From contig NC_026739.1 of the NCBI RefSeq assembly GCF_000210295.1, positions 220,262 to 284,261 of the forward strand: 64,000 nucleotides of DNA. The letters run 5' to 3'. Positions within the stretch are counted from its first letter, which is position 1. Every line of letters starts with the position of its first letter. A program made the translations under genes and the position numbers. The DNA is from Trypanosoma brucei gambiense DAL972 (Eukaryota > Euglenozoa > Kinetoplastea > Trypanosomatida > Trypanosomatidae). This document shows, one piece after another, positions 53,758-62,996 of this stretch. The notes under the pieces are model-generated. The model saw only the letters and a list, made by a program, of their open reading frames with translations. It was not told the DNA's origin and did no database searches.

Positions 53758-54690
53758 ATGGTGACATTCACTTGCGGAGTGACGCTACTGCTTTTTTCTT
53801 TCCATTTCTTCGCAATTCAGTCAGAGGCAATTCCGCACATATGTGTTAATGCAGCTAATTATAGCCATACCCAGTTTGAAGAGTGTCTTACTCACATGTG
53901 TGACCTAAGCGAGGAGTTAAGTGCTTTTAAACGTACCGCGGTTTCCCTTAAGCGGCAAGCTACGGGAGACGCCGAAACTTCGAAATTGGCGCTGCAGTAT
54001 ATGGAAGAGGCACTTGAAAAGGTCCTCCACGTGACACAGGGTGTGAAGGAAGGCAACAAAACGATCGGAACGGCCGCTGCAGTCAAAAAGTCCGTGATTG
54101 AGGCAAAAATTGCGTCAGACATAGCGGATGAAGAAGCTTCCAAAGTGGAGAGGAAATTAGATAAGGCTACGAGGGACGCAGGAAATGCAGAGAAAAACCT
54201 TCAGCGCATATTGATATACACCGCTAGAAAAGCTTGTTCGTCTGAGGGTATATCCTCTCAAGATGAGGAAGTAAAGGAGGCTCAGTGCAACGTAAGTACG
54301 GAGATCGTCTACAGCTGCACCCGCAGGCCGTTAAAGATAAAGTCTGATACGTTACGTAAGACGTATGAAAGGCTTAAAAGTTTCACTCGCACGCCGAACA
54401 AGACAATAAACGAGCATTTACCGAAATGCCATATGTGGACGGAATTACTCGAGCCGGCAGTGGCGAGCCTGACTGATATGGAAAAATCGGCGTCTGTTGC
54501 TCGTGCGTATCGAAACCAGGTAATCAAGGCGAGAGGGGAAGCACAGCAAGCTGCATGGACAGTTGGCGTTACTGTTCAGGATGTGGATGGTTTGGATGAA
54601 GTGTCGGAGGAGGACGACTTTGCCCTTGCACCGGTGGTGCTTGTCGCGGTGCTTATTGTTGGCGCTGTGTTAATTGACCAGCACCCATAG
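53758..54690 (+). CDS. predicted helical-bundle surface protein (GARP/HpHbR/VSG-like fold)
   Basis: This 310-residue protein is the only convincing plus-strand gene. A hydrophobic signal peptide occupies about residues 1-24. The mature part is almost all helix, with two long Ala/Glu/Lys-rich helices forming a probable hairpin at about 45-150, several cysteines and four N-glycosylation sequons (NYS, NKT, NVS, NKT). A hydrophobic tail near 288-306 ends in a short polar stretch and could be a GPI-attachment signal or a membrane anchor. This layout resembles the three-helix-bundle surface receptors and coat proteins of African trypanosomes (GARP, haptoglobin-hemoglobin receptor, VSG). Sequence alone does not tell which. 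It is isolated and needs its own transcription start or read-through. Confidence 0.75.
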   Translation: MVTFTCGVTLLLFSFHFFAIQSEAIPHICVNAANYSHTQFEECLTHMCDLSEELSAFKRTAVSLKRQATGDAETSKLALQYMEEALEKVLHVTQGVKEGNKTIGTAAAVKKSVIEAKIASDIADEEASKVERKLDKATRDAGNAEKNLQRILIYTARKACSSEGISSQDEEVKEAQCNVSTEIVYSCTRRPLKIKSDTLRKTYERLKSFTRTPNKTINEHLPKCHMWTELLEPAVASLTDMEKSASVARAYRNQVIKARGEAQQAAWTVGVTVQDVDGLDEVSEEDDFALAPVVLVAVLIVGAVLIDQHP

Positions 54691-57088
54691 TAAAAAATGC
54701 AAACAGTGATATTATATGTAAAGATATGCTGCTTGTAGGAGCAGTTGAGTCAATAGGTATAGACTTGCGATCCTTGCTTCTGTCCTTTCACCTTCTTCCG
54801 GCGGATGTGGCACAGTAATTTGTTAACGTGAATAATCCCGCTAGTAGTGTTTTACGTGACCCCATATAGTTTGTTTTTGAATGCTTTAATTAGATAATTC
54901 CTTTTTTTTTTTTTCAGGGAATCGACTTTGCGTGTCTAACTCACGTTTATGGTCATCTGACCTTCCTTGGTTTGGCCGAATTCCATTACTGGACGACGTG
55001 ATCACCCCACCATCTGATGAGAGTGTGCATCTCTACCTTTTCCCTTCCGTCTCGTTTACATTTCCTCTTCATGTTGTTCGTTAGGGCCTCTACTGATGGT
55101 CGGAAATATGGGCAACATGATCGGGCTGCGGCGTAAAGGGGAGCAAAGAAGCAAGGGAGAGTGCAAACCTTACATTGCCACGGCATATTTTTCTGTACTC
55201 GTCCCCGAGTTGTGTTTGTATTGTGGAGTGTTGAGATATCCTCGGCAAGGGAGACCGGTGGTTACGGCTCCAGTTCCCCATAAAAACAGCGTAAAAGAAA
55301 AAAAGGTGATTGGGACCCATTTCATTGTGATGAGCACATCAAACTTTGGCGTTTCGGTGGTGGACCGCTGTTGAACCAGTTTGGGGGCAACATTTTGCCT
55401 GAGGTTGTCCAAACATGAACGGACAAAGAATGGCTTTACAAGCTCAAGGTTCTTGGTTGCACCACTTTAACGCCCTGCTTCCCGATTTGAATGTTGTTAT
55501 GATCCACGCGCGGGGTGTTATGCATGGGAGCCCTGACCACGAGGTGACAGGACCGCGCTGCGTGTTGTCGCCGAAGTGCCGCATCCACGGGTGTCAACAC
55601 ACGAGACTAACGTTTGAACAATGGAAAGACGGAGTAGACGCTGTAAATGGGGTGAACACATCAAACAAACACACTCCCGTTGTGGGACTTATTCCAGCAG
55701 TAGGAATAAGCACCAGGATAAAGGTACAATGAAAAGTATGGATGATGGGACTCTCCTGGTATCAATGTTGGGTCCAAAGACCATCCAATGCCCAACCAAA
55801 CACATTGAACAACTTGCACTCACGAAACACGCGCGGCAACAAGAACCGACACTAGGAAAGCGACACAACAATATGAAGATAGAGCGCGAGGTTTTTTTTT
55901 AGTGGATTTACCGCTTTGCTCATTCGTCAAGGTCCTTGGAGAATAGTGTGACATGGAAGGCCTCGTGCAGACATGATTGCCACTTCACAGAAACATGGAA
56001 AAATTCATTTGAGAGGTGTTTGTTCTGAAGGATGTAGAATCGGAGGCGCTGTCTCCTTTTCCCTTGCCGTGCAGATACCCAAACAACAAGGGGTGAAAGT
56101 TCCCGTCGACCGAAGCCACGACACTCAAGATGGCACACCAAAAGATGGCGAGATGCTGTTTCTCGGAGTGCAAATGGGCATGTCGAACCGCTGCGCCCAG
56201 TGCCAAAATAAAACAATAGACTAGGGTTAAAGCGGCGGCAAATGGAAAATGTAACGCACCGGGCCGTAGGTCACTAACCAACTGAAGTAAAGGCTCGAAG
56301 GGGATCCTGCCGCGCCGCGAACTGTCAAAAAAAACGGAGACCAAAAACATTCCACAAACAGCAGAATCCCAGAAACCTCAATACTATCAGCACGAAGTAC
56401 CTCGCACTCTCCATATTAAGTCGTGCCCATACCAGCCGAGCCCCAAAGACAACAGCATCGCAGCCGCTACACAAGTTTCCATTTTCAATCTTCCTCCTTC
56501 CTCTGACAAATGCGGCCACCAACGAGACACGCGCCACCGCGCTCCACATTATTTCATAGCTTCCTAGTTTGCACTTTACAAAAGGACAAAAGTGAGGAAA
56601 CATATTGACACAGCAAAGCACACTCAGTACCTGTCCCCCCTCTAATGTTAGTTTCCCCACCAATATACTGCACATCATATGCACAGGAAACGTGAGCTAA
56701 TATATACGGATATCTGGTAACCGCAACTGGCGGTTGCAACAATAGCCAACACGGTGCACGTAAATTTTATGAGTTCTTACGAACAAAGTTATTCCATCAA
56801 CAATATGAAACACAAAATGATATATAAACACACAAGACGAACAAACAACTTCCCTCTGCCAAATGCACTTTTACATTTCTGCGGGTGAGCCATTATTGGA
56901 GTCCCGTGGCAGTAAACACTATTACATTATTGGGGGAAGCTTTGGGATAAGATATATAAGATAAGGAAATCAGTAACACAACACATTTGAATGCTTGCAT
57001 TAATTTATAGAATATTGATGCCTATGATAGCGTTGCGGCAAACAGTTTACATTGCAATATGCTTTTGAATCGTATTTCATTATGATAG
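54691..57088. other. convergent region between the two surface genes
   Basis: About 2.4 kb lie between the rightward surface gene and the leftward VSG-like gene, a convergent arrangement expected to include transcription termination. It contains the membrane-protein relic described separately and scattered short frames on both strands at 54,986-55,902. None of these could be supported as a gene. Confidence 0.5.
55985..56678 (-). pseudogene. frameshifted membrane-protein gene or relic
   Basis: Two minus-strand frames meet at an 8-base A run at 56327-56334 (T run on the coding strand). The upstream frame (from the ATG at 56676-56678) ends just after it, and the downstream frame begins just before it and runs to 55985. 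Both parts are rich in hydrophobic stretches, and together would be a protein of about 230 residues with three or four membrane segments. A single-base change in the homopolymer separates them, either a sequencing slip or true decay. No family is recognised. Confidence 0.35.
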
Positions 57089-58150
57089 TCAGATAAAACA
57101 GAGGGATACTGATAGTAACGTAATTTTGAGTGAGGGAAATGATGCAATATTCTGTTTTTGTGTTTGTGTTTGTGTGGGTTGAGCATCGGAATCCTTTCGT
57201 GCTGCAGTTTGGGGTGCTGTTCTCGAGGGTTGCGCACCTTCAGCTCCAGCTCCAGATTCCTTTAATGCCTTTACTTCCTCTTCATTTTTCGCTGCACCGT
57301 AAGTTCCCCTTAACTTTTTGACTTGCTCTCTCAACTGTTGAAGGGCCTCATCTCTTTCCTTCATGTGGTCCGTCGCCTCATTCAACTTCTGAACCCACGG
57401 TTTAGAAGCAAGTTTATCAGGCTTTTTCTCAGGTACTGGCGGTGGTGGTGGAAAGCCGGGTGGTTCAGGTAATGGGGGCGGTGCAGGTTCTTCGGATTCC
57501 TTTGGATACAAACCTCGCAAAACCTCTAAATCCTTTCTTATGGCATCAACAGTAACCGCGGCACTGCCACTGTCACTTGTACATTTTCCCTTAATGCCAT
57601 TCCATGTCTGTAGACCATCTTCGGCTGTTCCACCATTACCATATTTTCGATCACTCTCGCTTCCGGGGCAGTAGTCAGTGGCCCAACCTACGGAGTTACA
57701 TAAACAGATGATGTCTTTTGGTATTGTTGTCCATCCGCTTTCGGGATTACAGGGTTGGTTTTCCCCATGGGATCCAAAAGTTTTGTCCGCATCCTCTTTG
57801 TCGACGTGATCCCCATAGGCTGCTTTCCGAAACGCTGTCCTGGCGTTATTTTCATGACTCTGCACTTTGCTTTCTAACTCTTTAACTTTATCCGCCTCTG
57901 TTTTCAAAGCCGCTGAATCCCTGGCGCCTTTATTAAACCACTGATAATTACTATCATCTTTTAACTTATCAATGTAATTTTCTTTCGCTCCCTTTTCCGC
58001 CTTCGTGAAGAGTGCGCACAAAAGATCAAACATCTTCTTGTTTTTCTGGTGGTCGTTTGCACTGTTTTCTTGGGTTGCCACCCGCGTGAGCAGCACTCCC
58101 ACAACAACCAGCTGCATAACTACTCTCCACATTATTCTCTCCTCCTTCAT
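57089..58150 (-). CDS. variant surface glycoprotein-like protein (T. congolense type)
   Basis: This 353-residue protein has a signal peptide (about 1-26), then a helical domain with cysteines at about 45, 134, 149, 151, 161 and 190. The early LCALF helix and the ICLCNS motif are typical of VSGs of this lineage. A proline-rich hinge at 222-244 leads to a charged coiled coil. The C-terminus is a polar Gln/Thr-rich spacer followed by a hydrophobic tail of about 19 residues that fits a GPI-anchor signal. No T. brucei-type C-terminal cysteine domain is present. VSGs form the dense coat of bloodstream cells. The ATG at 58148-58150 is used; one at 58132 would still leave a signal peptide. It is shorter than usual VSGs, so a VSG-related or other family member is possible. 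Confidence 0.75.
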   Translation of the reverse strand: MKEERIMWRVVMQLVVVGVLLTRVATQENSANDHQKNKKMFDLLCALFTKAEKGAKENYIDKLKDDSNYQWFNKGARDSAALKTEADKVKELESKVQSHENNARTAFRKAAYGDHVDKEDADKTFGSHGENQPCNPESGWTTIPKDIICLCNSVGWATDYCPGSESDRKYGNGGTAEDGLQTWNGIKGKCTSDSGSAAVTVDAIRKDLEVLRGLYPKESEEPAPPPLPEPPGFPPPPPVPEKKPDKLASKPWVQKLNEATDHMKERDEALQQLREQVKKLRGTYGAAKNEEEVKALKESGAGAEGAQPSRTAPQTAARKDSDAQPTQTQTQKQNIASFPSLKITLLSVSLCFI

Positions 58151-59710
58151 TATACACAACAATACAAAAATAATAAAAATAATAATAATAGACGAATATT
58201 CATAATAAACACTACAATAATATCAAATAAATGTTGTTTCCCACCTTAACATGAGCATATATTATCCCACAGAGCAATTATTAATTTTAAACTCTCGGCA
58301 GAAAGTGATATACCTTTCCAAGACGGAGTAAAAACAAACTGACATAACATCCAACAAGCCATTTCCACAATACAGTACTTCTAACAGTGTGAAAATAAGA
58401 CGGACTCCCCACCTCAAAACATTCACGTTCCTCACACTGTCTATTTCGTACACACACTTTTTCGCATCTCCCATATTCATATTCATATCCCCTCGGTCAC
58501 ACGAGCACATCACGTTGCTTTATCTTTCCATGGCGCTTCAAAACAACTCTGCACATCTCTAACACACATGCAGAGTAAATTATTTGATACCTGAGGCCGC
58601 TCCCACTCCAATGTCAATGGCATTAACGTCCGTGGCATCCCTTACTAAAACTAAAATTATTATGTGATAAAAGAATAAGAAGGATACATTCCCTAACATG
58701 ATACCGAAAATTACTGCAACACAAATGTGTAAAGTGGCAGTAAATGAATATACAAAGCATGTGGTGTTTAGTAAGAGAAGGGCAATTAACTGCCACCCGG
58801 AGCGTATATATTTTGTAAATCTCATTTCGTATATTCTCAACAATACAAAGTCTTATAAAACACACCATCAGTTGTTCTCCCATACATATACGTTATACAT
58901 GCCAATATCGCAGACACCGCCACATCCTCTTTCTTCAACACTTCAAACTCGGTAATTTATACTCTTACAAACACACTTCATATACGTAACTCACATATAT
59001 GACTTGCTAAATGTCTTAGTACTGTATCCATGCCTCACTGAAGGGTTTGTGCCGTAACCCAATTAAATGTTGCTTCCTCTCCTCCTTCCATTTCCTCACA
59101 ATAGGATACGCAGAGCTGCAACTTTGTAATATGTGCGCAGTTGATGAGGACTTCAGTGGTTACAATTTAAAGTGCAAATGGAAATTCTGAAACAGTTCCA
59201 ATACTCCCTCATGAATACCAACTAGTGTGTGTGTGTGTGTGTCTCCCATATACTAGCAGTTGTCATTACTGCAATGTTATGCTCAATGAGGATATTTTAA
59301 TTATCAAGTGTTAGCGCCAACTATTTTATTGTTCATGTCAGGCTCATATTCATGTAAGTGAAATGGGTGAAACTGCTCTTTTCCTTACTTTGCATTATAT
59401 AAATAAGAGGAAATAAGGGATGCTTGTTAGAGGCACTCAACAGACACATACACATATGAGAGTTTCCATCCAACAATACATACATATCCTTTAAATAGTC
59501 CACCAACTGGAGGATGACACCAGCAGGTCAGTGAGGGAAGCAGTATGTCTAGGAATAATATAAAAGACACGTGTGACAAAATTTACATATTTGTTGCCTT
59601 GCTTTGCCTGCTGCTACGAATACCATATCACCTCCATCAATAAAGTTACGGAATTGGGTACACTTCCATGAATGCACATAAACAACTGATACACACACTC
59701 TCTTCCCTTT
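58151..59710. other. intergenic region, AT-rich
   Basis: About 1.56 kb upstream of the VSG-like gene and downstream of the cyclophilin gene. It has AT-rich runs, a GT run at about 59225-59242 and no convincing gene; the hydrophobic frames at 58580-58883 overlap in two frames. No obvious 70-bp-type repeat array upstream of the VSG-like gene was seen. Confidence 0.5.
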
Positions 59711-60493
59711 CTATTCCTCTCCTGCACAACTCACATGTTCACTTGACGCACTGTCATCCGCTGCAGCAAGTAACTGTTGTCTTCCAGGTGGTTTCTCTCC
59801 AGTCAATGCACCACAGAAGCTTACAGTTACTGGCAAAACGGGTCTGCCCACATCATCAAGAGGAACCGCCTCAAGTTTCTCTAGCAGTGAGAGGTCATCA
59901 ATGGCACGTCCAAACACAACTTGCTTGAAATCAAGAGATGGAGAAGGACCAAGTGTAATGCCAAATACGGAGCCACTTGTGTGAGGACCCTCAGAGATCA
60001 TTGTGAGAAGCCCACGTTCCGTGTGTCGGTGACGGTATCCTTCATCCGCTATTGGTGTGCCAGTGGAGGAGAGGTTAAAGGAATCCAATTCACCCAACAC
60101 AATGATATTATTGTTGTGATCCACATGATGCACTTGTGTGCCAAGGTAATCCAATTTCACACCCGTGTTGGTGTCAATCCCACATGACCCAGTGATTAAT
60201 GCCCTGAAGTTTTCTACGGTTCGTGGCACTACATCGTCAAAGAGTTCAAATACCAGTCGTCCGCTGAGAACGTCATCGATGGACATGTCCAAAAAGGCAC
60301 GGCAGGAGTTCTGTTCCTCCTTCATGCGATGACTCCGCTGGTAATTTTCCCATTCTTTTAAACGGCGCTCCTCCACATCGTCGTAACGACTCTGAAGTGT
60401 CGCAGAGTCTTCATCATTTTCTGGTCGTTGTAACCTCGAATCTCCCTTTTTCCTGCGGGAGTGCCGTACACCTTCTAGTTTTGTCGTTGACAT
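59711..60493 (-). CDS. cyclophilin-type protein with degenerate active site
   Basis: The 260-residue protein starts at the ATG at 60491-60493, shortly after a TTCAG acceptor; the frame upstream is short. A basic, acidic-mixed N-terminal region of about 60 residues precedes a cyclophilin fold: VFELFDDVVPRTVENFRAL, then GLLTMISEGPHTSGS and VVFGRAI. The peptidyl-prolyl isomerase residues are changed. The catalytic Arg position reads His (about residue 123), the Gln of the active site is absent, the position of Phe113 is Gly (about 178) and the Trp of the drug-binding pocket is not seen. The fold should be kept, but isomerase activity and cyclosporin binding are unlikely. It may be a protein-interaction module, as in spliceosomal or nuclear cyclophilins. 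Confidence 0.82.
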   Translation of the reverse strand: MSTTKLEGVRHSRRKKGDSRLQRPENDEDSATLQSRYDDVEERRLKEWENYQRSHRMKEEQNSCRAFLDMSIDDVLSGRLVFELFDDVVPRTVENFRALITGSCGIDTNTGVKLDYLGTQVHHVDHNNNIIVLGELDSFNLSSTGTPIADEGYRHRHTERGLLTMISEGPHTSGSVFGITLGPSPSLDFKQVVFGRAIDDLSLLEKLEAVPLDDVGRPVLPVTVSFCGALTGEKPPGRQQLLAAADDSASSEHVSCAGEE

Positions 60494-60735
60494 CAAAACA
60501 ATCACTAGGTCTATTCGGCGCTGAAGCAAGATGTCGAATAAGTGAGTGCTATCTCAATTCTCTGAAGTTTTAAAATGAAAGCCGAAGAAAGAGGAGAAAT
60601 ATAGGATGGAAGAGTTAGGGATGCTGGGCGTATTGGTAGTGTAACCATAAACACTATAGGTGATATGAAAACAATGATTCCCTGAAGCCTCTTGTGTGGG
60701 GGTAAGGGAAGATAAAGGAGGAGAAAGAAGATCAG

Positions 60736-61425
60736 TCATCCCTTGCCGATGGACTGCAGCCACGCGGAGTATGCCTCATTCACGTGTTGCTTACCTCCAT
60801 AGGATTCCTTGAATTGCCGATCAAACTCCAGGAACTTCCGCCGAGTGATTTGCCCATATTGAGGTAAACCTTTTGTATGTTTGTTAAGATCCTCGCGCTG
60901 GATGTATTTCGCCGCTTCCTCTGAAAATCTGTCATTCATCCAGTTGTCCTCCATGTGCCGCTTCCGCAGATGAGCATAAGGATCGCCCCTAAGTGAAGGG
61001 GGAATGAGTGCTTCCTCAAGTAACTTCACCACCTCGTATGAAATGTATTTCGCCACACACGTGTCTGTTGGTTTATAGCGTCGGTACCACGGCGTACGCT
61101 GGAATTCCTCGACAGTAGTCCACGTGTTTAGCGATGAGCGGCAACCTTGTGTTTTCCTCTCAAAGATTTCACTCATCTCCCGCTGCACCTCCGCCTCACA
61201 CCATCCTTCTTTTTTGAGGATGTCCATAACGACGTCTTCCATACGGTCTGTTAGTTTATAGCGACAAGACCATTCCTCCTCCCGCGCAACGGGACGTGGG
61301 TTTCCTGTAAGCACGGGGATATCGCGCATTTTGTGACTAAATCCTAGCTCCTTTCCGAACCGTGTGGTGCTGTCGAATGATCTACCGAACTTCACTAACA
61401 CGGCAGCGGATCTCACGCACCGCAT
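60736..61425 (-). CDS. hypothetical mitochondrial-type protein, 229 aa
   Basis: This 229-residue protein starts at an ATG at 61423-61425. The N-terminus (MRCVRSAAVLVKFGRSF) has Arg, Ser and Ala and no acid, a good mitochondrial presequence. The mature part is soluble, charged and helical, with many Trp, Tyr and Arg residues (WYRRYKPTD). It resembles kinetoplastid-specific subunits of mitoribosomes or respiratory complexes in style, but no family is recognised. That assignment is an inference. Confidence 0.75.
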   Translation of the reverse strand: MRCVRSAAVLVKFGRSFDSTTRFGKELGFSHKMRDIPVLTGNPRPVAREEEWSCRYKLTDRMEDVVMDILKKEGWCEAEVQREMSEIFERKTQGCRSSLNTWTTVEEFQRTPWYRRYKPTDTCVAKYISYEVVKLLEEALIPPSLRGDPYAHLRKRHMEDNWMNDRFSEEAAKYIQREDLNKHTKGLPQYGQITRRKFLEFDRQFKESYGGKQHVNEAYSAWLQSIGKG

Positions 61426-62005
61426 CTTCCCCCCTTAGTTTGGGAACGTTTGTCACGATAAATGTTTCCCTCGCCACTTGCTTTGTGTATATTTGGTGGC
61501 ACCGTTGCTTCTGTCCTCAATCAGTTCGCTATTTCACTCCCTTGGTCCCACAACTGGACCTCAAATACTGCTGCTGTGTATGTATTCCCCTTTTCTTCTT
61601 GTGCTACTGCCCCCCTGCACGTGTATGCGCACCTTTGTTCGGTATGGTCAATGACAAGAGAAGAGAATGGTAGCCCAAACAAAAATAAATGTATGTGCGA
61701 ATACATATGCGTCCATACACTCGTGTAAGGTGCGCAGCGTGGCGTAGGCTCAAAGAAACCCCTCCGTTCACATGTGTGGGCGCACAAATGCCCCTGCATG
61801 GAAAAGTTGAGAGTTCACAACCGGTCACAACTGATCGTCTTCACCTTCTTCATTCCCCCTTTTCTCCACTCCAATGGAGCAGCTACGCAACAGCAACAAT
61901 ATGAGCGGGGAAAACATCCTTCCGCTTGTCAATACCTCCACACCCAATCCACAAACACTAACTAGCGCCCGAGGTCACTTGATGTTTTCAACAGTTGTGT
62001 CACTT
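61426..62005. other. intergenic region
   Basis: About 0.58 kb of UTR and spacer between the four-TM gene and the 229-aa gene. Several short frames overlap without consistent gene features. Confidence 0.5.
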
Positions 62006-62437
62006 TTACAAACCAGTAACAGCAAATTGTTTCGCCCACAAAAAAGTGCAGCCGGCGAGCGACACCAAATTCGTAAAAATCACGAGTGCAACGCCCGGGG
62101 CAGCCCTCGTTCGCCCCTGCAAGCCGCTGAAGCTCTTATGGCACACAACAAGTGCGCTAGTGGCAGAAGTAACGCACAATATCCAACCAAGTAAGACGAC
62201 TCCCTTTGCACTGTTAACGTTGTTCCTGATATCCGTAGGAGAGGCACGAGTAAGCAACACGAAACCCACCACGGAGATGAGAGCGGGAAGCAATAACACC
62301 AACGATACGCGGTATTGTGCATTTGGTTCCCCCCGAGCGACAATGATTAGGTCGAGCAGCAACATAAGCGCTGAACCGAACATGAAACCAGCTACCCCGA
62401 AGGGTGTCAGCAACGAGCGCGGTGTTAGTTTGCTCAT
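62006..62437 (-). CDS. 143-aa four-transmembrane protein
   Basis: The 143-residue protein has four hydrophobic segments (about 10-30, 43-65, 76-98 and 112-135) joined by short loops, one containing ARASPTD-like residues. The frame is open upstream to 62887, but that part includes a long pyrimidine tract (62495-62545 on the minus strand). No AG follows it until 62474-62475, so the ATG at 62435-62437 is the first one within a spliced transcript. The ATG at 62489-62491 lies before that AG. It is too short for a typical transporter and could be a small tetraspan protein of an organelle membrane. No family is recognised. Confidence 0.65.
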   Translation of the reverse strand: MSKLTPRSLLTPFGVAGFMFGSALMLLLDLIIVARGEPNAQYRVSLVLLLPALISVVGFVLLTRASPTDIRNNVNSAKGVVLLGWILCVTSATSALVVCHKSFSGLQGRTRAAPGVALVIFTNLVSLAGCTFLWAKQFAVTGL

Positions 62438-62996
62438 TGTTCCACCCGCAGTTACGGTGTATCCTTCGGTGACCTTGAATATTTTAGGCATGAATAGCAA
62501 GCAACAAACAAGGTGTGGGGAGAAAAGACAGAGCAAAGGAAAAGAAAAGAAGAGCGTGACCTGGAAGTGCACAACGGAGAGGAGCAAATACTTCATGGGG
62601 TGTATCAGGGTCGCATGCTCCACGCGGAAGTGGGACAACCCAATAGGCCGCTGACTTCCACACTGGTTCAGTTGCTGCACTGCCGACTCCGGTTTGAGGG
62701 TTGCAGCGTGAAGCAAGGCGTTTCTCTCCCTCTCTTTCCTCCTTCTCAACATCCAAAAGGGGGGGGGGGAATGTACGTTTCCTTTCTCCCCTTTTTTTCT
62801 CCTTCGGGTGCTAGTTGCCTTTCTTCCCTTTTTGTCCCAATTACGGAGTTCAGTATCTCGGGCAGCAACAATGCAAACTGCAGACACATTAACTAATCAC
62901 TTACACGCTAGATGAAAGCGACCTTAGACAACAATTAAGTCGGTTTAACTGCTTTGCCTTCCCCCTTACCTCTCGGCACCCACAACTTTGGAGGTC
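62438..62996. other. intergenic region with a G-rich run
   Basis: Spacer between the MATH/coiled-coil gene and the four-TM gene, including a G run of 11 bases on the plus strand at about 62759-62769. No gene was seen. Confidence 0.5.
62474..62545 (-). promoter_or_regulatory. predicted trans-splice acceptor of the four-TM gene
   Basis: A CT-rich tract of about 50 bases on the minus strand has no internal AG. The first AG is at 62474-62475, after the ATG at 62489-62491 and before the one at 62437, so it moves the start to 62437. Confidence 0.45.

Noticed and set aside
57000..58300. Telomeric expression site around the VSG-like gene
   Set aside because: No telomere repeats, 70-bp-type repeats or ESAG genes are visible; housekeeping genes flank the island.
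58580..58883. 87- and 86-codon hydrophobic minus-strand frames near the VSG-like gene
   Set aside because: They overlap in different frames, lack a splice signal, and reflect AT-rich composition.
62759..62769. G11 run as a second transcription start region
   Set aside because: It lies between two minus-strand genes with no strand switch; a single tract is not enough.
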